From positions 124,001-188,000 of IMG/VR virus record IMGVR_UViG_3300009181_000033: 64,000 nucleotides of DNA, one strand, 5' to 3'. The notes beneath the pieces were generated by a model. The model searched no databases. It had not been told where the DNA came from and worked only from the letters and a program-made list of their open reading frames with translations. A program made the position numbers and the translations under genes. This stretch comes from a virus. Of the stretch, positions 17,801 through 26,152 are shown piece by piece; within the stretch, counting starts at the first letter, position 1; each line of letters begins with the position of its first letter.

Positions 17801-19941
17801 TTGATTGTTGGGTACGGTGCAGAACTAGTTGATGCATTCATTGAAACAATAATGCCTTCACCACCCAACACACCAAAAGTAGTTCCTCCCAGAGACGTAG
17901 ACAAGATTCCTCCGTGGAGAAGGCCTGTGCTTAACGTACTTTCCAACCAACGAAGTCGAGTTGTGTTAGTAAAATCAGTTCCCGGCGCATACTGGGTAAA
18001 GTACATGTCATTGGTGGAACCCGAAGTATAAATGTAAGATGCACTTTGGTTCGTTGGAATTCTAAGAGATCCTACTGGTTTCATCTGAAAATAGTCAGAT
18101 ACACCAAATGCGCCTGATATGAAAGTATCACCACCAAATAATATTGACGGTTGATCTGCCCCTAATGTTGAAAGTGCACCGGAAACATAAAAAGATGTAT
18201 TAGGATTAATATCAAAAGGTGAATCAATTCCTGTTTTGTTTCCTATGAATGCAGCAGATCCTGTAGTGAATATCGAGCCGGCTGTTGTGCTCGTGAAAAA
18301 AGAATCGCCTGTAATCCCTTGATATCCTTGGACTCCTGTTATTCCTTGAGCTCCCTGAACTCCTTGGGTACCTTGAAAACCTTGATTTCCTTGGTTTCCT
18401 TGGGTGCCCTGGCTGCCTTGATTACCTTGAAAACCTTGAAAACCTTGAGAACCTTGTATGCCTTGGTCTCCTTGGGCTCCTTGGGTGCCCTGAGAACCGA
18501 TCATCCCCTGGAAGCCTTGGGTGCCTTGGAAGCCTTGAGAACCCTGTGAGCCTTGGAAGCCTTGAGAGCCCTGTGAGCCTTGGTCACCCTGTAAACCTTG
18601 GTCGCCTTGGAAGCCTTGGTCACCCTGTAAACCTTGGTCGCCTTGGAAGCCTTGGTCACCCTGTGAACCTTGGTCGCCTTGGTTACCTTGGAAGCCTTGG
18701 TCACCCTGTGAACCTTGATCGCCTTGGAAGCCTTGTCCTTGGAAGCCTTGAGAACCCTGTGAACCTTGGTCACCTTGGAAGCCTTGGTCACCTTGGAAGC
18801 CTTGTCCTTGGAAGCCTTGGTCACCCTGTGAACCTTGATCACCTTGGAAGCCTTGGTCGCCTTGGAAGCCTTGAGAACCTTGGAAGCCTTGAGAACCTTG
18901 GTCACCTTGTGAACCTTGGAAGCCTTGAGAGCCTTGGTCACCTTGTGAACCTTGGAAGCCTTGTCCTTGGAAGCCTTGGTCACCTTGTGAACCTTGGAAG
19001 CCTTGGTCGCCTTGTGAACCTTGGAAGCCTTGTCCTTGGAAGCCTTGGTCACCTTGTGAGCCTTGATCGCCTTGGAAGCCTTGGTCACCTTGTGAGCCTT
19101 GATCGCCTTGGAAGCCTTGAGAACCCTGTGAACCTTGGTCACCTTGGAAGCCTTGGTCACCTTGGAAACCTTGGAAGCCTTGGTCGCCCTGTGAACCTTG
19201 GAAGCCTTGAGAGCCCTGTGAGCCTTGGAAGCCTTGGAAGCCTTGAGAGCCTTGGTCACCTTGGAAGCCTTGAGAACCCTGGTCGCCCTGTGAACCTTGG
19301 TCGCCTTGGTCACCCTTCAGGCCCTGGGTCCCCTGGAATCCCTGGTTTCCTTGTGATCCTACTTCACCTTGAGGCCCTTGGGCTCCTTGATGTCCCTGGA
19401 ACCCTTGGTCTCCCTTCGAGCCTTGGAAGCCTTGGTCACCCTTGAAACCCTGAAATCCTTGGTCTCCCTTTAGGCCCTGATAGCCTTGGTCACCCTTCAA
19501 TCCCTGATAACCCTGGTGACCCTGGTTACCTTGATGGCCTTGGAGACCCTGGAGACCTTGGAGACCTTGGAGACCTTGGTAACCTTGTGTTCCTTGAACA
19601 CCTTGATAGCCTTGTGCACCTTGATAGCCTGCACCTTGGGCACCTTGATACCCTTGTTCTCCTTGAAAACCTTGTGTGCCTTGTTGACCCTGTGGCCCAA
19701 AATCACCAATATCACCTTGATATCCTTGGTAGCCTTGATATCCTTGGTAGCCTTGATATCCTTGGTAACCTTGATATCCTTGGTAACCTTGGGCTCCTTG
19801 GGCTCCTTGGGCTCCTTGGGCTCCTTGGGCTCCTTGGGCCCCTTGGGCTCCTGAACCGCCGCCATGTCCGCTAGCTCTAATTACGATTGAGCCATTTCCT
19901 TGTCCCGAAAATGAAACGGTCATGGTGTCTCCTGTAAACAA
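14833..19941 (-). CDS. Giant collagen-like/YadA-head tail fibre
   Basis: A 1702-residue protein. After about 30 residues comes a collagen-like tract of about 170 Gly-X-Gln triplets (residues about 31-545; [15 protein letters not shown]). Then follow two copies of a beta-rich module (starting [13 protein letters not shown] and [13 protein letters not shown]) and about 24 YadA-head/Hep_Hag repeats of 14 residues (SHAEGxxTxASGxY) in two blocks, the last 50 residues being distinct. Collagen tracts and YadA heads both form trimers, so a long trimeric fibre is expected. AGGAGA lies about 4 nt before the ATG. It heads a four-gene minus-strand operon. Internal DNA repeats make it prone to length change and to assembly error. 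Confidence 0.85.
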   Translation of the reverse strand: MFTGDTMTVSFSGQGNGSIVIRASGHGGGSGAQGAQGAQGAQGAQGAQGAQGYQGYQGYQGYQGYQGYQGYQGYQGDIGDFGPQGQQGTQGFQGEQGYQGAQGAGYQGAQGYQGVQGTQGYQGLQGLQGLQGLQGHQGNQGHQGYQGLKGDQGYQGLKGDQGFQGFKGDQGFQGSKGDQGFQGHQGAQGPQGEVGSQGNQGFQGTQGLKGDQGDQGSQGDQGSQGFQGDQGSQGFQGFQGSQGSQGFQGSQGDQGFQGFQGDQGFQGDQGSQGSQGFQGDQGSQGDQGFQGDQGSQGDQGFQGQGFQGSQGDQGFQGSQGDQGFQGQGFQGSQGDQGSQGFQGSQGDQGSQGFQGSQGFQGDQGFQGDQGSQGDQGFQGQGFQGDQGFQGDQGSQGSQGFQGQGFQGDQGSQGDQGFQGNQGDQGSQGDQGFQGDQGLQGDQGFQGDQGLQGDQGSQGSQGFQGSQGSQGFQGTQGFQGMIGSQGTQGAQGDQGIQGSQGFQGFQGNQGSQGTQGNQGNQGFQGTQGVQGAQGITGVQGYQGITGDSFFTSTTAGSIFTTGSAAFIGNKTGIDSPFDINPNTSFYVSGALSTLGADQPSILFGGDTFISGAFGVSDYFQMKPVGSLRIPTNQSASYIYTSGSTNDMYFTQYAPGTDFTNTTRLRWLESTLSTGLLHGGILSTSLGGTTFGVLGGEGIIVSMNASTSSAPYPTIKYVQWPTTSNISLLYSASAKITYVGIDNTGQIIQQPTPWGSLDITQWDTAINLGVVLHLSGNVSNGVFNSPQISYGLDQQNDDFIRAFGPLKISGHTIEASGSTLSITKTAGSAYKAGANYTINPNHPSTVIESNPITVSKIYRYYMSGSTPVVNTGVANAGYTVLDPTKYVNGNGTLVNVPNNEFSIQRVFWIPNSPTNAFIVYYGNKSYQTLIDAENGVGTEAFTEAPNTAINGILCAHIVVAQDCTSLTDAAKSSIKQAGLFRLVGGVSSSGQGTIPVKLSQLGDVALSTLANGDLLVYSSATDNWKNTKSIQDLTLAGDLAVNNNAITTTSTTFNVINANATTVNFAGGASTALNVGNVLGTNTLSGQTKFPQGLSGSLTHLSDGTSYLVAGTNITITSGSNGSVTIAAPAASQYFSSTTNGSIYATGSVAIRGSESIDSPIQKGTDVFFYVSGSLSGSDAGNRKSLFGGDVVISGSLSVGRPSSKTLGLGSFSQGYESTVQSNYSHAEGISTTVLGNGSHAEGENTLALGVGSHAEGLFATGSADYSHAQGQNTVASGTYSFAGGIYTIASGSGQTVFGGYNKRNNNTSLFVIGTGTGDADASRRDVVRIERGVSVGFDRLEITGSLAQGNSNNIATGQYSHAEGSSSSASNTGAHAEGVLTTASGQGSHAEGYLTSATNSGAHAEGAFSLASGPYSHAQGTRTTGSFDYAHAEGEGSLASGYASHAEGYYTIGSNDYSHAEGNGSTASGQYSHAEGNGSIASGVASHTEGYQTTASGIYSHAEGNGSTASGQYSHAEGYQTTASGNRSHAEGQTTTASNQGAHAEGLSTTASGQYSHAEGSGTTSSGSRSHAEGQNTLALGVGSHAEGLFTTGSANYSHAQGQNTVASGTYSFAGGIYTIASGSGQTVLGKYNQRGNDFSLFVIGNGTGDDNSLRSDILRIENSSVQITGSLIISSSIAGSTTPLTNTDVILQSVLLYLANNT
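15071..15221 (-). repeat. 151-bp direct repeat, copy 1
   Basis: Near-identical (about 5 mismatches) to 16067-16217, inside the same fibre gene. It encodes three to four YadA-head repeats and the following turn. Confidence 0.85.
16067..16217 (-). repeat. 151-bp direct repeat, copy 2
   Basis: Second copy of the segment at 15071-15221, about 1 kb away in the same orientation. Recombination between the two would delete or duplicate about 996 bp, exactly 332 codons, and so keep the frame. Confidence 0.85.
18320..19850 (-). repeat. Collagen-like triplet-repeat DNA (G-x-Q)n
   Basis: About 1.5 kb of 9-nt units, read on the plus strand as CCTTGGAAG, CCTTGGTCA and variants, encoding Gly-X-Gln on the minus strand. 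Four two-residue breaks (GFQ-GQ-GFQ) occur near 18731, 18800, 18960 and 19029. Apparent ORFs on the other frames here are repeat shadows. Confidence 0.9.
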
Positions 19942-20020
19942 GCATCAAAAAGAAACAAAGTATTAGGCATATCATCGTTAAATATTCGCCAACAGCAGAA
20001 AAAGACAAATTATAAATGTG

Positions 20021-20045
20021 AAAGCCAGGCTTTCGGCCTGGCTTT
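20021..20045 (-). terminator. Strong hairpin, probable terminator of the IF-1 operon
   Basis: Perfect 10-bp stem AAAGCCAGGC (20021-20030) / GCCTGGCTTT (20036-20045) with a 5-nt loop. It lies 4 nt beyond the stop of a small minus-strand ORF and separates the IF-1 gene group from the giant fibre gene. The T-run after the stem is short on both strands, so strand assignment follows the genes. Confidence 0.7.
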
Positions 20046-20048
20046 CTT

Positions 20049-20174
20049 TTAGTCATTGTTTTCTTTTTGTTTTTCTTTTTTAACGCCTGAAGCAAAAGTG
20101 CTGTTCAACATGGCAATAAACGATAAAATCAAAAAGAAAGTTAAATATGGGTGTTCAATCGACCACTCTTTCAT
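20049..20174 (-). CDS. 41-residue single-span membrane protein
   Basis: A short ORF starting ATG at 20174 and ending TAA at 20049. The product has a polar start (MKEWSIEHP), one hydrophobic span (about residues 10-28, YLTFFLILSFIAMLN) and a very basic/acidic tail (VKKEKQKENND). GGAG lies about 12 nt upstream. It overlaps the end of the IF-1 gene by 20 nt and ends just before the hairpin at 20021-20045, as expected for the last gene of an operon. Small phage membrane proteins of this type can be holin-like or host-modulating; function unknown. Confidence 0.55.
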   Translation of the reverse strand: MKEWSIEHPYLTFFLILSFIAMLNSTFASGVKKEKQKENND

Positions 20175-20433
20175 TTTGCTGTTTTCTCCACATTATTCTT
20201 CCGCGGCTCGTATCGTAAGGTGAAACTTCTATTGCGACAAAATCACCTGGCAAAATATGGATATGATTCTGTCTTAGTTTTCCTGAAAGTGTTGTCAAAA
20301 CAACATTCCCGCCATCTATTCTTACTTTGAATAATGTTCCAGGTAGTGCCTCTTCAACAACACCATGCAGTTCCATTCTATCATCTCTTTCAAGAATTTG
20401 CTTTTGAACACTATTCTTCTTCTTCTTCGACAT
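20155..20433 (-). CDS. infA: Translation initiation factor IF-1
   Basis: A 92-residue protein whose residues about 20-90 match the S1/OB-fold of bacterial IF-1: MELHGVVEEALPGTLFKV, ISGK-like LSGKLRQNHIHILPGDFV and the family end VEVSPYDxSxGRI (here IEVSPYDTSRGRIMWR). IF-1 binds the 30S A site during initiation. It has an additional lysine-rich N-terminal extension of about 17 residues compared with the 72-residue E. coli protein. The ATG at 20433 is chosen because GAAGGAAA precedes it; a GTG at 20469 is alternative. A phage-encoded IF-1 suggests control of host translation. It overlaps the genes on both sides. Confidence 0.9.
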   Translation of the reverse strand: MSKKKKNSVQKQILERDDRMELHGVVEEALPGTLFKVRIDGGNVVLTTLSGKLRQNHIHILPGDFVAIEVSPYDTSRGRIMWRKQQNERVVD

Positions 20434-20605
20434 TTTCCTTCTTTTTTCCTTCTTTCTTTTTTTCGTCACCTAAGCCTGGTGGTGTTATCTCTGTTCCACT
20501 CGAAGCGGTACCGCTTAACCCGCCAGGATAAAAGCCTGCAGATAACCTGAGATTCCTCTGAATCTCTTCACGTATCATTATTTTTAATAGAGACAAGGTT
20601 GACAT
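20411..20605 (-). CDS. Small protein with LLKxxIREE N-terminus
   Basis: A 64-residue ORF starting MSTLSLLKIMIREEIQ. This N-terminal helix matches the recurrent motif of many proteins in this window. The middle is Gly/Pro/Ser-rich and the end is KKKEGKKKE followed by a run of Glu. It overlaps the upstream gene by 38 nt and the IF-1 start by 23 nt; the Lys/Glu-rich end coincides with the A-rich start of the IF-1 gene. The binding site is weak (GGTG). The recurrent motif is the main support. Confidence 0.5.
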   Translation of the reverse strand: MSTLSLLKIMIREEIQRNLRLSAGFYPGGLSGTASSGTEITPPGLGDEKKKEGKKKENVEEEEE

Positions 20606-20987
20606 CACCAACATATTTATTATTTATCTCAATAGATACATCATCCAATGATGAAAAGCTTTTTTCAATGAGCCACTTTGAATCAACAAAAAACCCCTTG
20701 TCGGTTCCTGGCCATCGAGTTGAATTATTCGGTAAATAAACCTTTTCACCACCGGATAGAGGCAAATAAACACCTTGAGGAATGTGATACTTTTCAGGAT
20801 CAAAATATTTGACTTCTGCTCTTGAAGTCACTATGGTTAGTTTTCCATCATTATGAATTCCACATGCCAATATGGTGACATCGCTTGATGTCATCATTAT
20901 GTCATCTATTTCTTTTTGATTAAGACTGATTAAATAATCAGGCAATTCTATTTCGACAGTGCCTACTTTGATAGCTCTATTGTGCAT
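20568..20987 (-). CDS. Hypothetical protein
   Basis: A 139-residue mixed alpha/beta protein, acidic, with motifs such as EIELPDYLISLNQKEIDDIM and RWPGTDKGFFVDSKWL. No signal peptide, membrane span or known catalytic motif is visible. It begins the minus-strand group that also encodes IF-1. The region upstream to the plus-strand gene at 21078 is 90 nt of AT-rich sequence and may hold divergent promoters. Function unknown. Confidence 0.65.
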   Translation of the reverse strand: MHNRAIKVGTVEIELPDYLISLNQKEIDDIMMTSSDVTILACGIHNDGKLTIVTSRAEVKYFDPEKYHIPQGVYLPLSGGEKVYLPNNSTRWPGTDKGFFVDSKWLIEKSFSSLDDVSIEINNKYVGDVNLVSIKNNDT

Positions 20988-21077
20988 GTCATCACTATTA
21001 CAACTTATTGCAAGTTCTTAAAAATGTTCATGATACTTATTTTTAGTTGTATTTTGTGAAGTCAGGATTGGTCTATC

Positions 21078-21314
21078 ATGTGCGATACTTTGATTGGTGT
21101 GGCCCTGTGTTGTTCTGTTTTGTTTTTTTATATCACATTTGAAATAAATGAGAATAGAAAAAATTTCTATCTCAATAAATTAAAAAACGACTTGGAAGAA
21201 GGCATATGCCAACACTGCGGACATAAAAATATTTTCTTGGCAAATAAAATGAAATTTTGGACAATTCTTAGGTGTTTTAAGTGTAATAAAATTTCAAAAG
21301 CCCATTTCTATTAG
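21078..21314 (+). CDS. Membrane-anchored zinc-ribbon protein
   Basis: A 78-residue protein with an N-terminal hydrophobic segment (about residues 5-20) followed by a charged linker and a zinc-ribbon-like pair C-x2-C (ICQHCGHK) and C-x2-C (LRCFKCNK), 21 residues apart. It is transcribed opposite to its neighbours and its end overlaps the next minus-strand gene by 4 nt. The family is not recognised. A membrane-tethered zinc ribbon could mediate protein or nucleic-acid binding at the inner membrane. Confidence 0.6.
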   Translation: MCDTLIGVALCCSVLFFYITFEINENRKNFYLNKLKNDLEEGICQHCGHKNIFLANKMKFWTILRCFKCNKISKAHFY

Positions 21315-21526
21315 CTCAAATGTTGTGTTAATTTCAACTCATTTGAATAAAAAGGTCCTGAAAATCCTTCATTTGAAAAATAAACGTAATAAACAAACAA
21401 ACCTGATAAAATGTTTTTTGTGTGCTGGGATATTGCAGCGCTATTAACAGAAGATTTTTTAACGACAATTCCTATTTTTTCAGAATTGTTCTTAGGACTG
21501 ACCAGATCGCCTATTTCGATGTGCAT
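21311..21526 (-). CDS. Small KOW-like beta-barrel protein, copy 1
   Basis: A 71-residue protein with the pattern IGDLV...GIVVKK...VYFSN...ELKL, suggesting a small SH3/KOW-like barrel. The neighbouring gene at 21511-21729 has the same layout (GSLVI...GVIIQES...VVMWTKKG), so they look like tandem paralogues. It overlaps that gene by 16 nt. Small barrels of this kind occur in many phages as uncharacterised proteins. Function unknown. Confidence 0.55.
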   Translation of the reverse strand: MHIEIGDLVSPKNNSEKIGIVVKKSSVNSAAISQHTKNILSGLFVYYVYFSNEGFSGPFYSNELKLTQHLS

Positions 21527-21729
21527 GTTCTCTCCAAGAATAAATCGTCATTTACTCCATTTAGTTCGATTAAGGCGGACTCCAAATGCACCTGTAATCT
21601 ATAAGATCCTTTTTTTGTCCACATGACGACCCAAGAATCTGGTTCATCAGATTCTTGGATAATGACACCAATGTTTCTGGAATCAGGTTCCCATCTAGAA
21701 GATTTTATGACCAATGAACCAGGGTTCAT
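21511..21729 (-). CDS. Small KOW-like beta-barrel protein, copy 2
   Basis: A 72-residue protein: MNPGSLVIKSS, then NIGVIIQESDEPDSWVVMW and a C-terminal helix-strand. Same layout as the gene downstream (21311-21526). Its ATG overlaps the GroEL stop by 4 nt, so it is translationally coupled with the chaperonin gene. No GroES-like mobile loop is visible, and at 72 residues it is shorter than GroES (about 97), so I do not call it a co-chaperonin. Confidence 0.6.
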   Translation of the reverse strand: MNPGSLVIKSSRWEPDSRNIGVIIQESDEPDSWVVMWTKKGSYRLQVHLESALIELNGVNDDLFLERTCTSK

Positions 21730-23357
21730 CGTGAAGAATTATTTTCCTCTACAATCACAGCATCAAGAGATAAGAATGTTGAAGCAACAGAGGCTGCGTT
21801 CTTCAGGGCTGTCCTAGTTACTTTGACAGGATCTATCACGCCAGTTTCAATTAAATTTTGATATTCAAATGTAGAAGCGTTCCAGCCAGTTAGCTCACCT
21901 GAGTCTCTACGCCTATTCAATTCGTTGATTATAACGTCCTTGCTTTGTCCTGCGTTTTCAGATATTCTGCTGATCGGAGCGACACAAGCATCCAATATAA
22001 CCTTAGCCCCCAAACCGAATTGGTCAACTGAATTTATCTTTCCAGATGACAATTTTCTCCAAACCTCAAATAAAGCCATGCCTCCACCTTGAACTATTCC
22101 TTCATCGACAGCAGCTCGTGTTGCATGAAGAGCATCTTCGATGCGATACTTCCTTTCAATCATTTCTACTTCAGTTGAGCCGCCGACCTTAATCAAAGCC
22201 ACACCAGAAGAAAGTTTGGCTATTCTGGTTTTTAATTTTGTTACTTCATCAAGTGTTAAGGAAATGTCACGCAATTGTGTTTTTAGCTCCAATGTGTGTC
22301 GATCGACATTTTCCTTAGTGGAACCAGAAGAAACCAAAGTACAGTTATCTCTTGTGACGACGACCTTCTTCAATGTGCCAAGGTCAGCTAGTGTTACTTG
22401 TTGCATCTTCACACCTGTGGAGGCTGAAACTATCTTTGCATCTGTCAAGATGCTAATGTCCCTCAAAAGATCATCCTTGTGTTGGCCGTAACCTGGTGAT
22501 TTGATTGCAACAACAGGAAGCGCACCATTGACTCTGTTAACAACAAGTCCTTGAAGGGCTTCACCCTCAACGTCGTCAGCGATAATGAGAAGCGGTGTCT
22601 TTGACTGTGATATCTTTTCGAGAAGAGGAATCATTTCCCTCATGCTGCTGATTTTATGATCAGTCAGCAAAACTCTTACATCGCTATAGGCTGCGTGCAT
22701 CTTCTCTGGATTTGTCACAAAGTAAGGAGAAAGATATCCTCTCTCAAATTGCATTCCCTCGACGAGATCCAAACTGGTCGACATTCCTTTTGCGTCTTCA
22801 ACTGTGATGATTCCATCATTGCCGACTTTTGTCATTGCATCAGCAATCAATTCACCAATTTTTCTATCTCCATTTGCTGAGATAGTTGCAATTTGGGCTA
22901 TTTCTTCTGTCGACGTTAATTGCTTTGCTTCTTCTTTCAAGAGCTGCAAGGCTACATTTAAAGTTTTTTCTATGCCGTCACAAAGTTCTTCTGCATCATA
23001 GCCTGCTTCTAATAACTTCATGCCAGATTTCACCATGGCATGTGTCAAAACGGTTGACGTCGTTGTTCCATCACCTGCAATGTCATTTGTTTGTTCAGCA
23101 GCTTGTCTAATTAGCTGAGCTCCCATTCTCTCGATTGGATCTTTTAATCTAATTGACTTGCTAACTGTCACTCCGTCCTTAGTGACAATGGGTGATGAAT
23201 TTTCATCTTGTTGTATGAGAACAGTCTTGCCTTTAGGACCAAGGGTACAACCAACAGCATTAGCTACTATTTCAACACCCTTAAACAAAGATTTTCTTGC
23301 ATCAGTTGAAAAAACAACACGTGTTGTAGAAGGCAATTTAGTTTCATGTTCAATCAT
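21726..23357 (-). CDS. groEL: GroEL-type chaperonin
   Basis: A 543-residue group I chaperonin of normal length. Signature motifs: GCTLGPKGKTV, ATP-site GDGTTTSTVL (about residues 89-98), a GIITVEDAKG-like apical start, and IVQGGGMALFE near the C-terminal equatorial domain (GGG nucleotide loop). The usual GGM C-terminal tail is missing; the end is acidic/Ser-rich. No GroES gene is visible in the window, so it may use the host co-chaperonin, another phage gene, or none. The binding site is weak. Phage GroELs are known from several large phages and fold phage proteins such as capsid proteins. Confidence 0.93.
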   Translation of the reverse strand: MIEHETKLPSTTRVVFSTDARKSLFKGVEIVANAVGCTLGPKGKTVLIQQDENSSPIVTKDGVTVSKSIRLKDPIERMGAQLIRQAAEQTNDIAGDGTTTSTVLTHAMVKSGMKLLEAGYDAEELCDGIEKTLNVALQLLKEEAKQLTSTEEIAQIATISANGDRKIGELIADAMTKVGNDGIITVEDAKGMSTSLDLVEGMQFERGYLSPYFVTNPEKMHAAYSDVRVLLTDHKISSMREMIPLLEKISQSKTPLLIIADDVEGEALQGLVVNRVNGALPVVAIKSPGYGQHKDDLLRDISILTDAKIVSASTGVKMQQVTLADLGTLKKVVVTRDNCTLVSSGSTKENVDRHTLELKTQLRDISLTLDEVTKLKTRIAKLSSGVALIKVGGSTEVEMIERKYRIEDALHATRAAVDEGIVQGGGMALFEVWRKLSSGKINSVDQFGLGAKVILDACVAPISRISENAGQSKDVIINELNRRRDSGELTGWNASTFEYQNLIETGVIDPVKVTRTALKNAASVASTFLSLDAVIVEENNSSR

Positions 23358-23394
23358 GCCAAAATTTTAATGCAAAAAATCTACAAAGTACAAA

Positions 23395-23679
23395 TCAAAT
23401 TTTTTCTCTCGTAATTTTTAACCAAACTGGTCTTCCAGACTTCCAAGCTATGGCTACCCGGCCGGCCTTATAGTCTTTAAGAACATTTTTTAATGTAAAT
23501 TTTTGTTGTTCGTCAACAACCTGTTCAATATATTTTTCTAATCTGTGCTCCGAATAATCTCGGACATGCTTTAGAGACGACAGTTGAAATTGTGAGATGT
23601 GCATGTAAAATTCGGTGCAATACTCTCCAGGTAATAATTTCGGTCCTCTAGGTATTTTTGTCGCCATAACAGACTTCAT
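23395..23679 (-). CDS. Hypothetical protein
   Basis: A 94-residue basic protein (MATKIPRGPKLLPGEYC after an alternative Met at codon 5), with a helical middle (EHRLEKYIEQVVDEQQ) and a C-terminal VAIAWKSGRPVWLKITR. No known domain. It lies 37 nt upstream of GroEL in the same orientation and 90 nt after UvdE. GAAAG lies before the ATG at 23679. Function unknown. Confidence 0.6.
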   Translation of the reverse strand: MKSVMATKIPRGPKLLPGEYCTEFYMHISQFQLSSLKHVRDYSEHRLEKYIEQVVDEQQKFTLKNVLKDYKAGRVAIAWKSGRPVWLKITREKI

Positions 23680-23769
23680 GTTTTCATTTCTTTCATAAGT
23701 ATGAATACAACATGATTGTTCATCGGAACTTTAATGCCTTAAAGTAAATTAGTCAATTAAATTACTTAA

Positions 23770-24702
23770 TCACAATGGAACATTAAAGTCTCTAGACATG
23801 TTAAAGACCGCTAGATTTTTCATTTTTGCTTCGACCTCTACGTCGATTGTGTCTTCACGAAGAGACTTCAGTTGACACTCAGGAACATAGTGAATCATGT
23901 TACTGTGTTTACGTCGATCAATAAATGAGCCATTTTCTAGACCGGGTTCTGTGTTGCTGATGTGCTGCAACGGTCTAATGCCTGTTGGCCATGTTTCCTT
24001 GGTGACACTAAAAGCCTCGTCCATCGTAAGTTCACCATCATTGAAAGTGTGATGATGAGAATCAAAAACGACTGGAACACCTGTTTCCTGGTAAACAGGA
24101 AGCAGATCGACAACATTGTATCCCATCTCATCATTCTCGAGAGTGAGACGCTTTCTGACTCGATCTGGAAGTGACTTAATGTGGTTGATGAGCCTCGATG
24201 ATCGATCTCGCTTGCCACCATGAATATTGATTGCGTATTTAGGACTGTGATCGAGACCCATCATGTCGAACATCCAGCCGTGCTGGTCGAGTTCAATAAA
24301 TGCTTTTTCGACAACAGAATCTGTGTCAGAAGACAGAACACAAAATTGACCAGGATGTGTTGAAACACGAATGTCTTTCGACTTAATGAAGTCGCCAACC
24401 ATTTTTAAATAGGAAATAACTTCGGCATTGTCCCACAATGCCCGATCAACTTGATCTGCGAGAGGAAACATTGCAGATGAAATTCTAAAGAGCCTGACAC
24501 CTTGTTTGTGAATCTTAGGCAACATGGTTGAAAGATTCCTTACATTATTTACATATGTGCCCTTAATTTGGTCGGGCGTGTACTTGCCGGATTTATACCT
24601 ACCGAGCTGCAGTACACGCTCTTCCATTTCATTAATAAAATTTACTTTGCCGCTACGTGGTTTTACTTGTTCTTTGAGGTAGTGACAGCAAATGCCTAGC
24701 AT
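23770..24702 (-). CDS. uvsE: UV damage endonuclease (UvdE/UvsE)
   Basis: A 310-residue TIM-barrel endonuclease. Conserved UVDE features: RLFRISSAMFPLAD, STHPGQFCVLSS, NIHGGKRDRSSR, LTLENDEMGYN and VPVVFDSHHH, which together carry the His, Glu and Asp ligands of the metal cluster. The enzyme nicks DNA 5' to UV photoproducts and other lesions and starts an alternative excision repair. It starts directly with the conserved LGICCHYL strand. It is adjacent to an AAA+ ATPase and an Fpg/Nei glycosylase, forming a repair-rich stretch. Confidence 0.92.
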   Translation of the reverse strand: MLGICCHYLKEQVKPRSGKVNFINEMEERVLQLGRYKSGKYTPDQIKGTYVNNVRNLSTMLPKIHKQGVRLFRISSAMFPLADQVDRALWDNAEVISYLKMVGDFIKSKDIRVSTHPGQFCVLSSDTDSVVEKAFIELDQHGWMFDMMGLDHSPKYAINIHGGKRDRSSRLINHIKSLPDRVRKRLTLENDEMGYNVVDLLPVYQETGVPVVFDSHHHTFNDGELTMDEAFSVTKETWPTGIRPLQHISNTEPGLENGSFIDRRKHSNMIHYVPECQLKSLREDTIDVEVEAKMKNLAVFNMSRDFNVPL

Positions 24703-24739
24703 AAAAATATCTTAATGCGCTGACATGCAATTTGTCACC

Positions 24740-26152
24740 CTATGCCAGCTTAGATTCTCTCAGCTCATTAATCAACTTTTTCTTTTTTTGAGCGTAATAT
24801 TTACTATTTTTCTTGCCTCTATTCATCAAAGCACTAAGAGCGCTGATTTCCTCAGAGTTGTTTTTTGATTCAAGCTTATCAATTACCTTTGAAATATCAT
24901 CATCTTCCGAGTCAAACATTCCTTTCACTCGTTGTGCCAATTCCTTCGTGGAATTTTCAGCTTCCTCACTGGTCATGAACCTGCAACGCTTCACATACTC
25001 CTGGATGAAAGCGATTGGCCAGTCTTTTACAGTGTCGAATGAGTCCGCGTGATCGGTCCCTAAAACATTCCTAACAACATCGCCATCCATTTGCTTGATG
25101 TGAATCAGTTCATCAAACCTACCCGGCCTGAGAATTGCATTGTCCAATCGATTCTTGTTATTGACGGTTGCAATAACGAGCTTAGTGTGCCTTTGAAAGT
25201 GTTCCAGTGCTTCTAGCATTGATGCTTGATCACCAAGTCTATCAAAATCGTCGATGATGACAGCATCAGGTTCAAAAATGCCGAGAGCCTCAAAAATTGT
25301 TGATGGTGAAATGTTGGCTATATCCTCCACCCTAATTCTAAATGACCTAAGTCCCAGGCTGGAAATGATCGTCCTGGCCAAGGTGCTCTTGCCCGTGCCT
25401 GGAGGCCCATATAAAAGAACTGATCTTGATACGTCAGCATCGATGCATTTCTTTAAATAAGCTGAATATTCCTCGGCTTTTTTTGACGGCATAGGATTAA
25501 AGGCATCATCGATCTCTAAATCAACATTGCAGTTGTCGTAATCGCTATTCTTGTTATTAATTCTTCGAAGAACGATGTTCTCATCCTTGAGCATCGACCA
25601 GAGCTCTTTCTTGATCAATTCTCTTGCGATGTCATATTTGTCGACTTCAACACAAAGCCTATCAACAAAATTAGATCTAGAATTGAAGACATAACCAATT
25701 TTTACGTCTCTCTCCTTGTCCAGCTGAAGAATGCGAATGGTCACGGCGTCATCAGAAGTCTTGATAGATTTATATGGTTTTTTTTGGAGGGCGGCAAGAA
25801 TCATTTTGTTAAAATCAAGAGGATAAGGATTTTCCCACTTGTCGTCAAAATAGTCATCAGGCCAAACCTCCATATCATCAACAATAACTCTGCCGATGAG
25901 GGCTGCAGATTGTATCGCAGTCATCATGTTCTGTTTTTGAATGAAAGGCTGGGCCGCATTTATGATCTCGGTGCCCATTCGAAACAATCTTTTTACACTG
26001 GCAACATTGAAAAAATCCCTAAATTTGTCGGATGTCCCTGGTTCAACAATAAGATCATTGATTTTTTTCATACGATTGTCTTTTACCCTACTATCAAATT
26101 TTGGTTTGTTTTTATTTTTGGTGTGTTGGACACCAATGAATGATTCTCCCAT
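24740..26152 (-). CDS. AAA+ ATPase
   Basis: A 470-residue protein. The N-terminal 200 residues have no recognised domain. The AAA+ module (about 225-400) has Walker A GPPGTGKS, Walker B AVIIDDFDRLG (Asp-Asp rather than Asp-Glu), sensor 1 VIATVNN and an arginine-finger segment LRPGRFDE. This is closest to the BCS1/classical AAA clade. The C-terminus is highly charged. The start at 26152 has GAGG 7 nt upstream; it overlaps the glycosylase gene by 41 nt. Likely a protein- or nucleoprotein-remodelling ATPase; target unknown. Confidence 0.8.
   Translation of the reverse strand: MGESFIGVQHTKNKNKPKFDSRVKDNRMKKINDLIVEPGTSDKFRDFFNVASVKRLFRMGTEIINAAQPFIQKQNMMTAIQSAALIGRVIVDDMEVWPDDYFDDKWENPYPLDFNKMILAALQKKPYKSIKTSDDAVTIRILQLDKERDVKIGYVFNSRSNFVDRLCVEVDKYDIARELIKKELWSMLKDENIVLRRINNKNSDYDNCNVDLEIDDAFNPMPSKKAEEYSAYLKKCIDADVSRSVLLYGPPGTGKSTLARTIISSLGLRSFRIRVEDIANISPSTIFEALGIFEPDAVIIDDFDRLGDQASMLEALEHFQRHTKLVIATVNNKNRLDNAILRPGRFDELIHIKQMDGDVVRNVLGTDHADSFDTVKDWPIAFIQEYVKRCRFMTSEEAENSTKELAQRVKGMFDSEDDDISKVIDKLESKNNSEEISALSALMNRGKKNSKYYAQKKKKLINELRESKLA

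Noticed and set aside
18320-19850. Possible CRISPR-like or satellite array
   Set aside because: Units are 9 nt, contiguous, without unique spacers, and explain themselves as coding triplets.
18319-19874. Several long frames on both strands in the collagen-repeat region that encode Leu/Ser/Gly- or Lys/Ala/Ser-rich repeats
   Set aside because: They are shadows of the 9-nt repeat units of the giant fibre gene; the minus-strand Gly-X-Gln frame is the only one with flanking non-repeat protein sequence, a ribosome binding site and operon context.
19877-20095. 72-codon minus-strand frame across the hairpin upstream of the fibre gene
   Set aside because: It contains the terminator-like stem as KPGRKPG codons, overlaps the fibre gene start and lacks a binding site; the 41-codon frame at 20049-20174 is better placed.
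21511-21729. GroES co-chaperonin next to GroEL
   Set aside because: It is 72 residues, lacks a mobile-loop region, and matches a KOW-like layout shared with its neighbour.
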